Shown: positions 7,947-16,519 of the stretch, one piece after another | Position numbering within the stretch: the first letter of the stretch is position 1 | Layout of the letters: the number at the start of each line of letters is the position of its first letter | NCBI RefSeq assembly: GCF_001613545.1 | Contig: NZ_BDCO01000001.1 | Coordinates: 62,001 to 126,000 of the forward strand | Length of the DNA: 64,000 nt | Source of the DNA: Terrimicrobium sacchariphilum | GTDB lineage: Bacteria; Verrucomicrobiota; Verrucomicrobiia; Chthoniobacterales; Terrimicrobiaceae | Direction of reading: 5' to 3' | The notes under the pieces: model-generated | What the model saw: the letters and a program-made list of their open reading frames with translations, nothing else | Database searches by the model: none | Told to the model about the DNA's origin: nothing | Program-made: the position numbers and the translations under genes

Positions 7947-10900
7947 GAGCGGGCAAATTCTTCAGAGTCTTTGAGCATTTCCGGCGAGTTCTCAGTTTCG
8001 CGCTCCTCACGGCGATCAAACCGCCTCCTCACGGCGGCAAAGACCACCGGGACCAGAAAGAGCGAGGCTGTCGTGCCAAACACCAGTCCCCCGATAACGG
8101 CCCGGCCGAGAGGTGCATTCTGCTCGCCTCCTTCCGTGTGTCCGATAGCCATCGGGATCACGCCCAGGATCATGGCCGAGGCTGTCATCAGTACTGGCCG
8201 CAGGCGAGTCGTCGCGGCTTCGATCGCGGCCCGCAGGGCCGAGAGGCCGTCATCGGAACGCAGCTTGGCAAAGGTCGTCACCAGCACGCTGTTGGCAGTC
8301 GAGACACCGACCACCATGATGATGCCCATGAGCGCAGGTACGCTGAGCGGAGTCCCGGTGAGCCAGAGACCAAAAAACGCTCCGGAGATGGCGACGGGCA
8401 GTCCGCTCACCGCCACGAAAGGCAGCGTCCAGGACTGGAAATTCACGACCATCACCAGAAATACCAGCAAGGCCGCCAGCCCGAGGCCGCCGATCAGTTC
8501 CCTGTACGACGAGCGCATGAGTTCCGCCTGTCCGACCAGCTCGATCTTGTTGCCGGGCTTGAGCTGGGGACGGAGCTCGCCGATGATCTTCTCCAGATCG
8601 TTGGTCACCGAGCCGAGATCACGGCCATGAGCGTTACCGACGATGGTAAAGACCGGCTGCATCATGCTGCGGGTGACTGTAGCCGGCGAGCGGCGCTCGA
8701 CCACCGAGGCAAACGTGCGAAGAGGTATCCCCTGCCCATTTCCGACGGACGGACGCACCACCAGATTCAGGATATCATCGATCGAGTCGAGCTTATCCGG
8801 CGGCGCGATGACCTGCACATCGTAGGAGGACCCGGTGGCGGGATCGGACCAGAAATTCGGACTCACCGTGCCGCCTGATCCCAACGCGGAAAGGATCGCA
8901 CGCGAGGCATCCTGCTGGCTGATGCCAAATGTCGCCGCACGCACGCGATCGACCTGGATGGCGTAGCGCGGTTGATCGAGCACCTCGCGCAGCGTGACAT
9001 CGACCGCCCCGGGAGTTTCGGCAAACCGCTTCTTCAGCTCCCTGGCAATGGCAAGATTACCTGCCCGGTCCCGCCCGATGACCCGTACTTCAAAGGTCGT
9101 CGGCGCCCCGGAGGACAGCGTCTGGCTGGTCGCGTCAGCGGGCTGGAAGAAGGCCTGCACATCGGCAAATTTCTCGTGCAGGATATCGCGGATCTTTGCG
9201 ACATACTCCTCGCTCGGCGCATGGTTGCCGTGCAACTGGATCAGTATCTCTCCATCCGAGGAACTGATCGCCGCACTCGGCACCCAGGCCAGGTTGATGG
9301 GATTGGGTGCACCGATGTTTTCAACGATGAACTGAAGTTCGCTCGCGGGAATGATCTCGCGAATCTCGCGTTGAATATTCGCCATTTCCCGTGCCGTATC
9401 CTCCACGCGAATGCCGCTGGGGATACGTACGAAGAGCCTGATCAACCCTGCGTCGGTCTTCGGAAAGAACTCCCGACCGGCCTGAGTCGCGCCCCATATG
9501 CCCAAGGCCACCGCAATGCCGACTGGAATGAGGACCAGCACCTTGCGCCGCATAAGAAACGTGAGTACTCCGCGCTGGAACCTGATGATCCGATCCAGTC
9601 CCCCCTCGACCGCATGATGCGTCTTCATCAGCGGATTGGGTCTGCGGTGTTTTGCCTTTTCCTCCGCATTTAGTTCAAAAGGCAGAATCATCGAAGCCAG
9701 CGTAGGCACCAGCGTACGGGCAAGCATGTAGCTGGCCAGCATGGCAAATACGACCGCCATCGCGAGCGGACGGAATACGTCGGCCGCCGTCCCCGTCAAA
9801 AGGAAGATCGGCAGAAAGACGATGCAGATGGAGATGGTCGAAACGAACTCCGGAAACGCCACCTCGCGGGCGCCATCCAGGATCGCCGTACGCACGTCCT
9901 TGCCCAGTCCGATCTGGCGCTTGATGTTCTCGATCTCGACCAGGGCATTGTCGACCAGAATGCCGATGGCCAGGGCAAGCCCGCCCAGGGTCATGAGATT
10001 AAAGGTCGCACCGGTAAGGTTCAGCCCGATGATGGAGCAAAGCAGGGCGAGTGGGATGGAAGTCAGTACGATCAATGTCGACCGCCACGAACCAAGGAAC
10101 AGCAGGACCACCATGGCCACCAACCCGCCAACGAGCAGAATCTCGTGCTGCACACCATGGACAGCGGCACGCACAAAGACCGACTGGTCAAAGATTGGCT
10201 CGATGCTCATGCCGGGAGGCGCTGAGGCCCGGATCTCAGGCAATCGGGCGAGGATGCCATCGATGATGTCGATGGTGGAGGCGTTGCCGAGTTTCAGAAT
10301 CGAGATCATCACGGCATTGCGACCGTCGAGGCGGGCGATGTTTGTCGTCACTGCCTCGCCATCACGCACATTGGCGACATCGCGCAGCAGGACCGTGCGG
10401 CCATCGACGGACCGAAGCGGGATGTCCAGAAAGGCCTGTACCGTCTCCGGGCTGGCATTGATCTCCACCGGTAGTTCCCTATCCCCCTCCCTCAGGGAAC
10501 CGGAGGGCAAGGTGAGGTTTTGCTGCCCAATGATTGCGGAAACATCAGACGCGGTCAGATTAAAGGCATGGAGCGCATCGGGATCGAGATCGACCATGAC
10601 CTGCCGCGCTGCTCCCCCGTATGGCAGCGAAATGCGCAAGCCTGGCACGCTTTGCAACTGACCGCGCAAGGTCAGTCGCGCATAGTCAAATAATTGACCG
10701 CTCGACAGCGTATCCGACGACATGACGAGCTGAACGATCGGCACGCTCGACGGGCTGGTCCGGATAATGAGCGGAGGCGTGGTCCCCGGCGGCATGCGCC
10801 TCAGGATGGTCTGGGAAACACTGGTTGCCTGCGACATCGCCGTGTTCATGTCCACGTACGGCTGAAAAGTCAGGTTCACGAGTCCAACACCGTTGGATGT

Positions 10901-11152
10901 CTCCGAGCTGACCTCAATGAGGTCATCCACATTATTCATGATGGCGATCTCAGAGAACGAGGTGATCTTTGCCGCCATCTCGGTCGCACTCAGCCCGGTG
11001 TACGTCCAGACGATCGTGATCTCGGGACTATCGACTCGTGGCAAAATATCCGTCGACATGCGACGCGACGACATCACCCCAAAGAGCAGGATGAGGATCG
11101 CCAACACGGCAATCGTGTATTTATAGCGAAGCGCAAAAACGACAATCCACAT
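7943..11152 (-). CDS. RND family efflux transporter permease
   Basis: The full-length inner-membrane RND pump (1069 residues) has the usual duplicated 12-TM architecture with two large periplasmic loops. TM1 is residues 10-27. The TM4 proton-relay region reads GILVDNALVEIEN, with D401 present while the second acidic position of the AcrB pair is Asn (N402), as in many non-proteobacterial members. The second half has the matching GVIPMAIG...GRAVIGGLVFGT region. It probably exports drugs, organic compounds or metabolites; there is no metal-binding signature. It is first in an operon with the adaptor and divergent from a two-component system, which may control it. Confidence 0.93.
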   Translation of the reverse strand: MWIVVFALRYKYTIAVLAILILLFGVMSSRRMSTDILPRVDSPEITIVWTYTGLSATEMAAKITSFSEIAIMNNVDDLIEVSSETSNGVGLVNLTFQPYVDMNTAMSQATSVSQTILRRMPPGTTPPLIIRTSPSSVPIVQLVMSSDTLSSGQLFDYARLTLRGQLQSVPGLRISLPYGGAARQVMVDLDPDALHAFNLTASDVSAIIGQQNLTLPSGSLREGDRELPVEINASPETVQAFLDIPLRSVDGRTVLLRDVANVRDGEAVTTNIARLDGRNAVMISILKLGNASTIDIIDGILARLPEIRASAPPGMSIEPIFDQSVFVRAAVHGVQHEILLVGGLVAMVVLLFLGSWRSTLIVLTSIPLALLCSIIGLNLTGATFNLMTLGGLALAIGILVDNALVEIENIKRQIGLGKDVRTAILDGAREVAFPEFVSTISICIVFLPIFLLTGTAADVFRPLAMAVVFAMLASYMLARTLVPTLASMILPFELNAEEKAKHRRPNPLMKTHHAVEGGLDRIIRFQRGVLTFLMRRKVLVLIPVGIAVALGIWGATQAGREFFPKTDAGLIRLFVRIPSGIRVEDTAREMANIQREIREIIPASELQFIVENIGAPNPINLAWVPSAAISSSDGEILIQLHGNHAPSEEYVAKIRDILHEKFADVQAFFQPADATSQTLSSGAPTTFEVRVIGRDRAGNLAIARELKKRFAETPGAVDVTLREVLDQPRYAIQVDRVRAATFGISQQDASRAILSALGSGGTVSPNFWSDPATGSSYDVQVIAPPDKLDSIDDILNLVVRPSVGNGQGIPLRTFASVVERRSPATVTRSMMQPVFTIVGNAHGRDLGSVTNDLEKIIGELRPQLKPGNKIELVGQAELMRSSYRELIGGLGLAALLVFLVMVVNFQSWTLPFVAVSGLPVAISGAFFGLWLTGTPLSVPALMGIIMVVGVSTANSVLVTTFAKLRSDDGLSALRAAIEAATTRLRPVLMTASAMILGVIPMAIGHTEGGEQNAPLGRAVIGGLVFGTTASLFLVPVVFAAVRRRFDRREERETENSPEMLKDSEEFARS

Positions 11153-11225
11153 AGGGTCAGTTCATCAAAGTTCCCCCCACCCTAGCACCTCCGGCGCCCA
11201 AAAGTGTGTCAGTGCAGGCTCTAAA

Positions 11226-11272
11226 TTGTAACAAAGTCTGCCAGAGCCGGGAGAATGATACACCTTGTTACA
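11226..11272. promoter_or_regulatory. Inverted TGTAACAA(A)G / CTTGTTACA boxes between the pump and two-component operons
   Basis: TTGTAACAAAG (11226-11236) and CTTGTTACA (11264-11272) are reverse-complement copies in the 171-base divergent region. TGTAACA-like half-sites resemble boxes bound by OmpR/RstA-type regulators. The adjacent OmpR-family regulator is the natural candidate to bind them and to coordinate both operons. Confidence 0.5.
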
Positions 11273-11323
11273 CTTTTTGAGATTTCTCCTTTCGATTTCC
11301 GCGTATTCTGATGATGCACGTTC

Positions 11324-12043
11324 ATGCCGCCTGTCCCTCACATCGCTGTCGTCGACGACAATCGCGAAATCCGCGAACTGCTCGTGCGCTATCTCGGGGA
11401 GCATGGCTACAAAGTGAGCGCAGCGGAGAATGCCGCAGCCTTTCGCCGGCTGATGGAATCCGGCATGCCTGACCTCATCGTGCTGGATATCATGATGCCG
11501 GGCGATGATGGCCTCGTCCTTTGCCGAGAGCTTCGCGCCAGATTTTCCGTGCCCATCATTTTCCTCACCGCGATGGCGGATGATACGGACCGCATCATTG
11601 GCCTGGAAATGGGCGGTGACGATTATCTGACGAAGCCCTTCAACCCCCGGGAACTTCTCGCCCGCATCAAGGCCGTCATGCGACGCACTCAGAGCATGCC
11701 GCCCATCCGGGAGGCGACCCAGTCGGAAAAAATCACCTTCGGCCCCAAGTCTCTGGATGTGAACCGGCGCGAGGTCGTCGGGCGGGATGGAGTCGCGATT
11801 CCCTTGAGCCACGCGGAGTTTCGGCTCCTCTGTGTTTTCCTGGAACGACCGGGTGTCATTCTCTCTCGCGATCAACTCCTCGACCTTACCTCGGGTCGCA
11901 TCGCGGAAGTCTGGGATCGTAGCATCGACAATCAGGTAAGCCGCCTGCGTCGCAAGATTGAGGACGACCCCTCGCAGCCAGAGTTCATCAAGACCTGCTG
12001 GGGAGATGGCTATCAATTTACTGCGGAGGTTTCCCGCTCATGA
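11324..12043 (+). CDS. OmpR/PhoB-family response regulator
   Basis: A 239-residue protein with an N-terminal receiver domain (residues 5-118). The acidic pocket is D11/D12, the phospho-acceptor is D55 in LIVLDIMMPG, and the conserved Lys is K104 in YLTKPF. A C-terminal winged-helix DNA-binding domain (about 135-235) contains the LSHAEFRLLCVFLERPG and VSRLRRKIEDDP blocks. It overlaps the downstream histidine kinase gene by four bases, so the two are a cognate pair. It is transcribed away from the RND operon and probably controls it through the boxes in the shared promoter region. Confidence 0.95.
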   Translation: MPPVPHIAVVDDNREIRELLVRYLGEHGYKVSAAENAAAFRRLMESGMPDLIVLDIMMPGDDGLVLCRELRARFSVPIIFLTAMADDTDRIIGLEMGGDDYLTKPFNPRELLARIKAVMRRTQSMPPIREATQSEKITFGPKSLDVNRREVVGRDGVAIPLSHAEFRLLCVFLERPGVILSRDQLLDLTSGRIAEVWDRSIDNQVSRLRRKIEDDPSQPEFIKTCWGDGYQFTAEVSRS

Positions 12044-13449
12044 GGATCTGGCCGCGTACTCTCACAGGCCAGTTGATTCTGGTCCTGCTGCTGGCCCTGG
12101 CGATTTCTCAGATCGTCACCCTGTTCATTTATCGCTTTGAACGAGCGCGAGCGCTTCGGGTCGTAATTGGGGAGGAATGCCTCGGTCGGGCCGTTTCCGC
12201 CTTTCGTCTCGCAGAAGGGGTTCCCCCCAACCAAAGAAAGTCGGTTCTCAAGACCATCGAGACCCCGCTCACCCGTTACTGGCTCACCCACGATGAGATT
12301 TCTTCGGAAGAGTGGCAGCGGGAAGCACGCGACCACCTCCTCAAGCCCACCTCCGCCGCTGGCAGCAACAATCCCACCGCGAGCATGTTTGCCCGCGAGA
12401 CGATGCTGAACCAGCTCTCCACCGCATCGTGGCGCGAACTCCCCGGCGGCACGTGGCTCCTCCAGAAACCCCTCCACATCCTGGACCTCGCGGCCTGGAA
12501 TGGCTTTGGCTTCAAAATGCAGCTCAACGATGGCGAGTACCTCAACATGATTTACGCCAAGCCGGAGTACCTCATGCAGTCGGCGCTCACTCCCGGCTAC
12601 TACACCGCGCTCGTCATCACCGTGCTCATCTTTGCCGGAGCCGCGCTACTCATTGCCCGCCGCATCGTGCGCCCGCTCCGCCACCTGACCAAATCCGCCG
12701 AGCGCCTCGGTCGCGGCCACGAGGTGGAGATTCTCAGGGAGGAAGGCCCCGAGGACATCCGCGCGACCATCTCGGCCTTCAACCGCATGCAGGTGCGCCT
12801 GAACCGCTTCCTCACCGACCGCACCCGCATGCTCGCCGCCATCAGCCACGACCTCCGCACGCCCATCACCTCGCTGCGCCTGCGCACGGAGTTCATCGCG
12901 GATGAGGAAATGCGGCAGAAATTCAACGCCACGCTCGACGAAATGCAGGGCATGGCGGAGGCCTCGCTGTCGTTCGCCAAGTCGGAATCCACCGCGGAGA
13001 CCACCCGTGTCGTCGATCTCGACGCCCTGCTGGAGAGCATCTGCGACGATATCACGGAATTGGGCGGCAAGGTCGACTTGACCAGCCCGGGACGGCTTCC
13101 CTACAAGTGCCGCTCCGATTCCCTCCGCCGCGCGCTGCGCAATATCATCGAGAATGCCGTGCGCTACGGCGAGTGCGCCCGCGTTACCCTCCACCGCCAT
13201 TCCGACCGCATCGACATCACCGTGGAAGACGACGGCCCCGGCATCCCGGCAGCCGATCGCGAGCGCGTCTTTGAACCCTTCGTTCGTCTGGAAAGTTCGC
13301 GCAACCGCGATACCGGCGGCGTCGGCCTCGGCCTCTCCATCGCCCGCTCCATCATCCGCAACCACGGCGGCGAGATCACACTCTCGCAGGGCAACAAAGG
13401 CCTCCGCGTCCTGATTCAACTTCCCCCGGTTTGTCCTAATCTGGCCTAG
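12040..13449 (+). CDS. EnvZ-like sensor histidine kinase
   Basis: A 469-residue inner-membrane kinase. TM1 is about residues 10-31, a periplasmic sensor region covers 32-183, TM2 is about 184-206, and a HAMP linker follows. The HisKA motif AAISHDLRTPITSL contains phospho-acceptor H270. The HATPase domain shows the N box (LRNIIENAVRYG), G1 (EDDGPGIP) and G2 (GGVGLGLSIA). It overlaps the response regulator gene by four bases. The periplasmic domain has no family I recognise, so the signal is unknown, though an envelope stress or pump substrate would fit the context. Its 3' end overlaps the convergent gene by 14 bases. Confidence 0.93.
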   Translation: MRIWPRTLTGQLILVLLLALAISQIVTLFIYRFERARALRVVIGEECLGRAVSAFRLAEGVPPNQRKSVLKTIETPLTRYWLTHDEISSEEWQREARDHLLKPTSAAGSNNPTASMFARETMLNQLSTASWRELPGGTWLLQKPLHILDLAAWNGFGFKMQLNDGEYLNMIYAKPEYLMQSALTPGYYTALVITVLIFAGAALLIARRIVRPLRHLTKSAERLGRGHEVEILREEGPEDIRATISAFNRMQVRLNRFLTDRTRMLAAISHDLRTPITSLRLRTEFIADEEMRQKFNATLDEMQGMAEASLSFAKSESTAETTRVVDLDALLESICDDITELGGKVDLTSPGRLPYKCRSDSLRRALRNIIENAVRYGECARVTLHRHSDRIDITVEDDGPGIPAADRERVFEPFVRLESSRNRDTGGVGLGLSIARSIIRNHGGEITLSQGNKGLRVLIQLPPVCPNLA

Positions 13450-14272
13450 AGCCTAACGACGCCAGCACGGCAGCCTCCAACTCAGGGGGTGCGTCAACGA
13501 CCTTCCCCTCGCCGGAGATCGCGGCAACCTGCGGTCCGCTCTGAGGCAGCCCATGCCAGGGCAGGAACTCAAGGACGACAAAATCCCGCCCGTCCAACGA
13601 TGCGAGCGAGATCTGAAACAGCGTAAATTGCCCCAGGAACTCCGCTTTTCGAGAAAACTTAACCGGGCCTGACGGTATACGCTCCAACGCTCCGCCATCG
13701 ATTTTCACCCACCAGGCAGGCCTTTCAGGAAAATCCACCTCCAGCCCGGTTTGGGTAAGTTTCACGCTTCGAAAATAGAAGCTCAGCCATTCCGCTGCGG
13801 TGCGCGATTTACTGGCCGATTGTTTGCACTCTTCGATAATGTCCCGCCCGAAATGGACAGGTAGTGCAGCCAGCATGACACGGTCGTAGCCTCGATCGAA
13901 CTCATCATCCTGCGGCAGCCCCCCAAAGCATCCCCGCATACCGGTTGAACCCACCCCGAAACGAAACTGGAGCTCGTTCGCTATCGCTCGTCGCTCTTGA
14001 ACTCGTCTCTCTTCACTATCAACCTTCATAGGTATCGAATGGAGAAAGAACCTCCCTCTGGCCACATCGCACAAAGCTGACACATACCCAACCGGCCATC
14101 CCCACGGCGTGAACCAGAACGCAGCCACCAGGATCACCAGCGCCCAGAACTTTCGTGCATCCGCATGCAGCCCTTCCCGAAACCTTGATGAGAACGGTGC
14201 GATCACCAAGGCAAGAACCAGGGCCAGCGTAACACACACCCCGGCCAGATAGATCAACACCATGGCCGTCAT
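13436..14272 (-). CDS. Uncharacterised membrane protein
   Basis: A 278-residue protein of no family I recognise. Two N-terminal membrane segments (about residues 5-25 and 42-68, including FWALVILVAAFWFTPWGWP) are followed by a ~200-residue soluble domain. That domain has an FGVGSTGMRGCFGG stretch and several Trp/Phe-rich beta-like segments (LEVDFPERPAWWVKIDGG). It is last in a minus-strand group after the secreted protein at 14331 and overlaps the end of the kinase gene by 14 bases. The base composition is like the surroundings. Confidence 0.6.
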   Translation of the reverse strand: MTAMVLIYLAGVCVTLALVLALVIAPFSSRFREGLHADARKFWALVILVAAFWFTPWGWPVGYVSALCDVARGRFFLHSIPMKVDSEERRVQERRAIANELQFRFGVGSTGMRGCFGGLPQDDEFDRGYDRVMLAALPVHFGRDIIEECKQSASKSRTAAEWLSFYFRSVKLTQTGLEVDFPERPAWWVKIDGGALERIPSGPVKFSRKAEFLGQFTLFQISLASLDGRDFVVLEFLPWHGLPQSGPQVAAISGEGKVVDAPPELEAAVLASLGSRPD

Positions 14273-14330
14273 TTGTTTCTCACGCTAAGCCTTTCTCCCC
14301 GATATTCGGAGAAAAAAACAAAGGTCGCCT

Positions 14331-14867
14331 CTACGCTTCCCTTAGTCGCAGGAAGAAAACTGTCGCTAATCCAGCCTCTTTCCCCGGCACGGATAGAACG
14401 AGCACCGACCCGGGCTCCAGCACGCCCTCGTTGGTCTGCCCCGCTTCCACGCCGTCCACCGTCACGCTCAGATCGCGCTTGTGTACGGGTTTGGTCCCGA
14501 GCGAGATCGTTGCTGCGGGGTTCTTCAAGGTCGGAGCCTCCAGCACGAGCTTGTCACCCTCCACCCGTGGCGTGATGGATACGATGGCAATCCCTTCCGC
14601 CGCCAGCGCGCGGCGAACGACCGCGCTCACGCTCGGAATGAGAATGCCACGCACCGGACGCTTCACGTCGAGAGGCAACTCCTCCGGCTTGCCCGCATTA
14701 ACCGGCTGCTTGCCGGGCAGGAACATTCCTTCCATTCCCATCTCGCGAATCTTCTCCACCGGGCAGGTGAAAGACTCCACGCTGATCCTGGAATCCGCCG
14801 CCAGCGCCGAAAACATCCCCGCCAGCAAACCCAGCAGGGAGACAGCCAATACGGCCCCGCGCTTCAT
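14331..14867 (-). CDS. Secreted protein of unknown function
   Basis: A 178-residue protein with a clear signal peptide (MKRGAVLAVSLLGLLAGMFSALAADS). The mature part contains two extended beta-rich blocks (RISVESFTCPVEKIREMGME; LVLEAPTLKNPAATISLG) and a single Cys, with no domain I can name. Its start overlaps the stop of the upstream VOC gene by four bases, so the two are translationally coupled. It is probably periplasmic. Confidence 0.65.
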   Translation of the reverse strand: MKRGAVLAVSLLGLLAGMFSALAADSRISVESFTCPVEKIREMGMEGMFLPGKQPVNAGKPEELPLDVKRPVRGILIPSVSAVVRRALAAEGIAIVSITPRVEGDKLVLEAPTLKNPAATISLGTKPVHKRDLSVTVDGVEAGQTNEGVLEPGSVLVLSVPGKEAGLATVFFLRLREA

Positions 14868-15262
14868 CGTCCGGCCCCCGATTCGCTCAGGGCGTTTGAC
14901 ACCTCGATGAGGTTGCCATCCGGGTCGCGAAAATAGACGGAAAGAATCGGCCCGCCCGCCCCTGCCCTCACCACCGGCCCTTCCACGACATCGACGCCAT
15001 GGGTGGCGAGGCTTTGAAACAAGCCCTCCACGGGCTCATCGGAGAGAAAACACAGGTCCGCCGAGCCGGGCGTGGCGCGGGCGGCGTGAGGTTCGAGTTC
15101 CCGCCCGGCCTCATGCAATTTGATCATCTGGGAGCCAAAAGACAGGGCATCGCGCCCGTCACCGAGAGGCACCACAGTCATGCCGAGAACCTCGGAATAA
15201 AACCGGATCGTCCGGGGAATATCCGCCACTGTTAATACCAGGTGATCCAGATGCGAAATCAT
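14864..15262 (-). CDS. VOC family protein (glyoxalase I-like, small)
   Basis: A 132-residue single-domain VOC protein similar in layout to small glyoxalase/bleomycin-resistance family proteins. It opens with a HLDHLVLTVADIPRTIRFYS motif (His ligand), continues with FGSQMIKLHE (second ligand region) and ends with FRDPDGNLIEVSN (Glu ligand). Dimerisation would build the metal site. It is first gene of a minus-strand group with two envelope proteins and divergent from dprA. The substrate is unknown. Confidence 0.85.
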   Translation of the reverse strand: MISHLDHLVLTVADIPRTIRFYSEVLGMTVVPLGDGRDALSFGSQMIKLHEAGRELEPHAARATPGSADLCFLSDEPVEGLFQSLATHGVDVVEGPVVRAGAGGPILSVYFRDPDGNLIEVSNALSESGAGR

Positions 15263-15425
15263 GGACTACTTCTATTCCATTCCGCCCATCATCTCAAGCC
15301 GCGCCAACGGCCGTCCCCTCGACGGCCTGGATACGTAGCGTTCCTTAGTTTGCCTCTCCCTCGGAGATTCCAGCGCAAAACAGGAGGATTGCATTCCATG
15401 CGAAAGCCACCTAATTGCACCCGCG

Positions 15426-16517
15426 ATGACAGAGACACAGGCATTCGTTGCGCTCAACCTCCTTCCCGGCATGGGGCCGGTTCGCGTGCGACGACTGTTG
15501 GCGAGATTCGGCTCCGCCGGAGCCATCCTCGCAGCGAATGCCCGCGAGCTACGGCAAGTCGAAGGCATCGGATCCGAGACCGGAGATACGATTGTCTCGT
15601 GGCAGGATCGGGTCGATCCGGCAAAGGAGCTGGAAAGAGTCGCAGCCTTTGGAGCGACGGTTGTCTCGCTGGCCGATCCCGAGTACCCGGAAACCCTGCG
15701 CGAACTGCACGACGCGCCTATATTACTCTACGTCTGGGGCGATCCGTCCGTACTGGCCTCCTCTCAGTTGGGGGTGGTCGGTACGCGCAAGCCCTCCCAC
15801 TACGCCGCCGAGTGCGCCAAAAAACTCTCCTACCAGTTGGCCTATGCGGGCATCACAGTGACCAGCGGACTCGCCCGCGGGGTGGACGCCCTCGCCCATC
15901 AGGCCGCGCTCGCCGCACGCGGGCGCACGGTCGCTGTGTTGGGCAGCGGACTGAATAATCTCTATCCGCCGGAAAACCGCGAGTTGGCCGAAAAAATCGC
16001 CATCACCGGGGCGGTTGTCAGTGAGTATCCCATGGATACCAGGCCGGACCCCCGGCAGTTCCCGATGCGGAACCGGATCATTTCCGGCCTCTCCTTTGGC
16101 CTCCTTGTCGTCGAGGCGGGAACCAAAAGCGGTTCGCTCATCAGCGCCTCGCAGGCCACCGAGCAGGGGCGCTCTGTGTATGCCGTCCCAGGCCGCATCG
16201 ACCAACCCAACGCCCTCGGGTCCAACCGCTTGATCCAGCAGGGGGCCAAGCTCGTCATGAGCGCCCAGGACATCTTGGACGACCTCGGTTTACTCTTCTC
16301 CGAAACACCCAAATTGACCAAATCCGCACCAGCCATTTCTCTGAGCGGATCAGAAAAGACTGTCCATGAGGCACTTGGCGACGAGGAAACCACGATTGAC
16401 GACCTGATTGCCAAATGCGGGTTGCCAACGCATGAGGTCTCTTCTACGTTGCTCGCCCTTGAAATGAGGCGGCTGGTCAAGCAACTCCCCGGTGGCCGCT
16501 TCGTAAAATTAAACTGA
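15426..16517 (+). CDS. dprA: DNA-protecting protein DprA (Smf)
   Basis: A 363-residue DprA that binds incoming single-stranded DNA and loads RecA during natural transformation. N-terminal helix-hairpin-helix repeats (residues 1-60, LLPGMGPVRVRRLLARFG and VEGIGSETGD) precede the Rossmann-like core. The core shows VVGTRKPSHYA, TSGLARGVDALAHQAAL, VLGSGLNNLYPPENR and PMRNRIISGLS. A C-terminal winged-helix (about 300-363, TIDDLIAKCGLPTHEVSSTL) is present. It is two bases ahead of the topoisomerase gene, a pairing seen in many bacteria. Confidence 0.95.
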   Translation: MTETQAFVALNLLPGMGPVRVRRLLARFGSAGAILAANARELRQVEGIGSETGDTIVSWQDRVDPAKELERVAAFGATVVSLADPEYPETLRELHDAPILLYVWGDPSVLASSQLGVVGTRKPSHYAAECAKKLSYQLAYAGITVTSGLARGVDALAHQAALAARGRTVAVLGSGLNNLYPPENRELAEKIAITGAVVSEYPMDTRPDPRQFPMRNRIISGLSFGLLVVEAGTKSGSLISASQATEQGRSVYAVPGRIDQPNALGSNRLIQQGAKLVMSAQDILDDLGLLFSETPKLTKSAPAISLSGSEKTVHEALGDEETTIDDLIAKCGLPTHEVSSTLLALEMRRLVKQLPGGRFVKLN

Positions 16518-16519
16518 CC

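Noticed and set aside
14292-14314. TTTCTCC...GGAGAAAAAAA inverted repeat as a terminator
   Set aside because: The A run follows on the plus strand, where no gene ends; on the minus strand there is no U tract after the stem.
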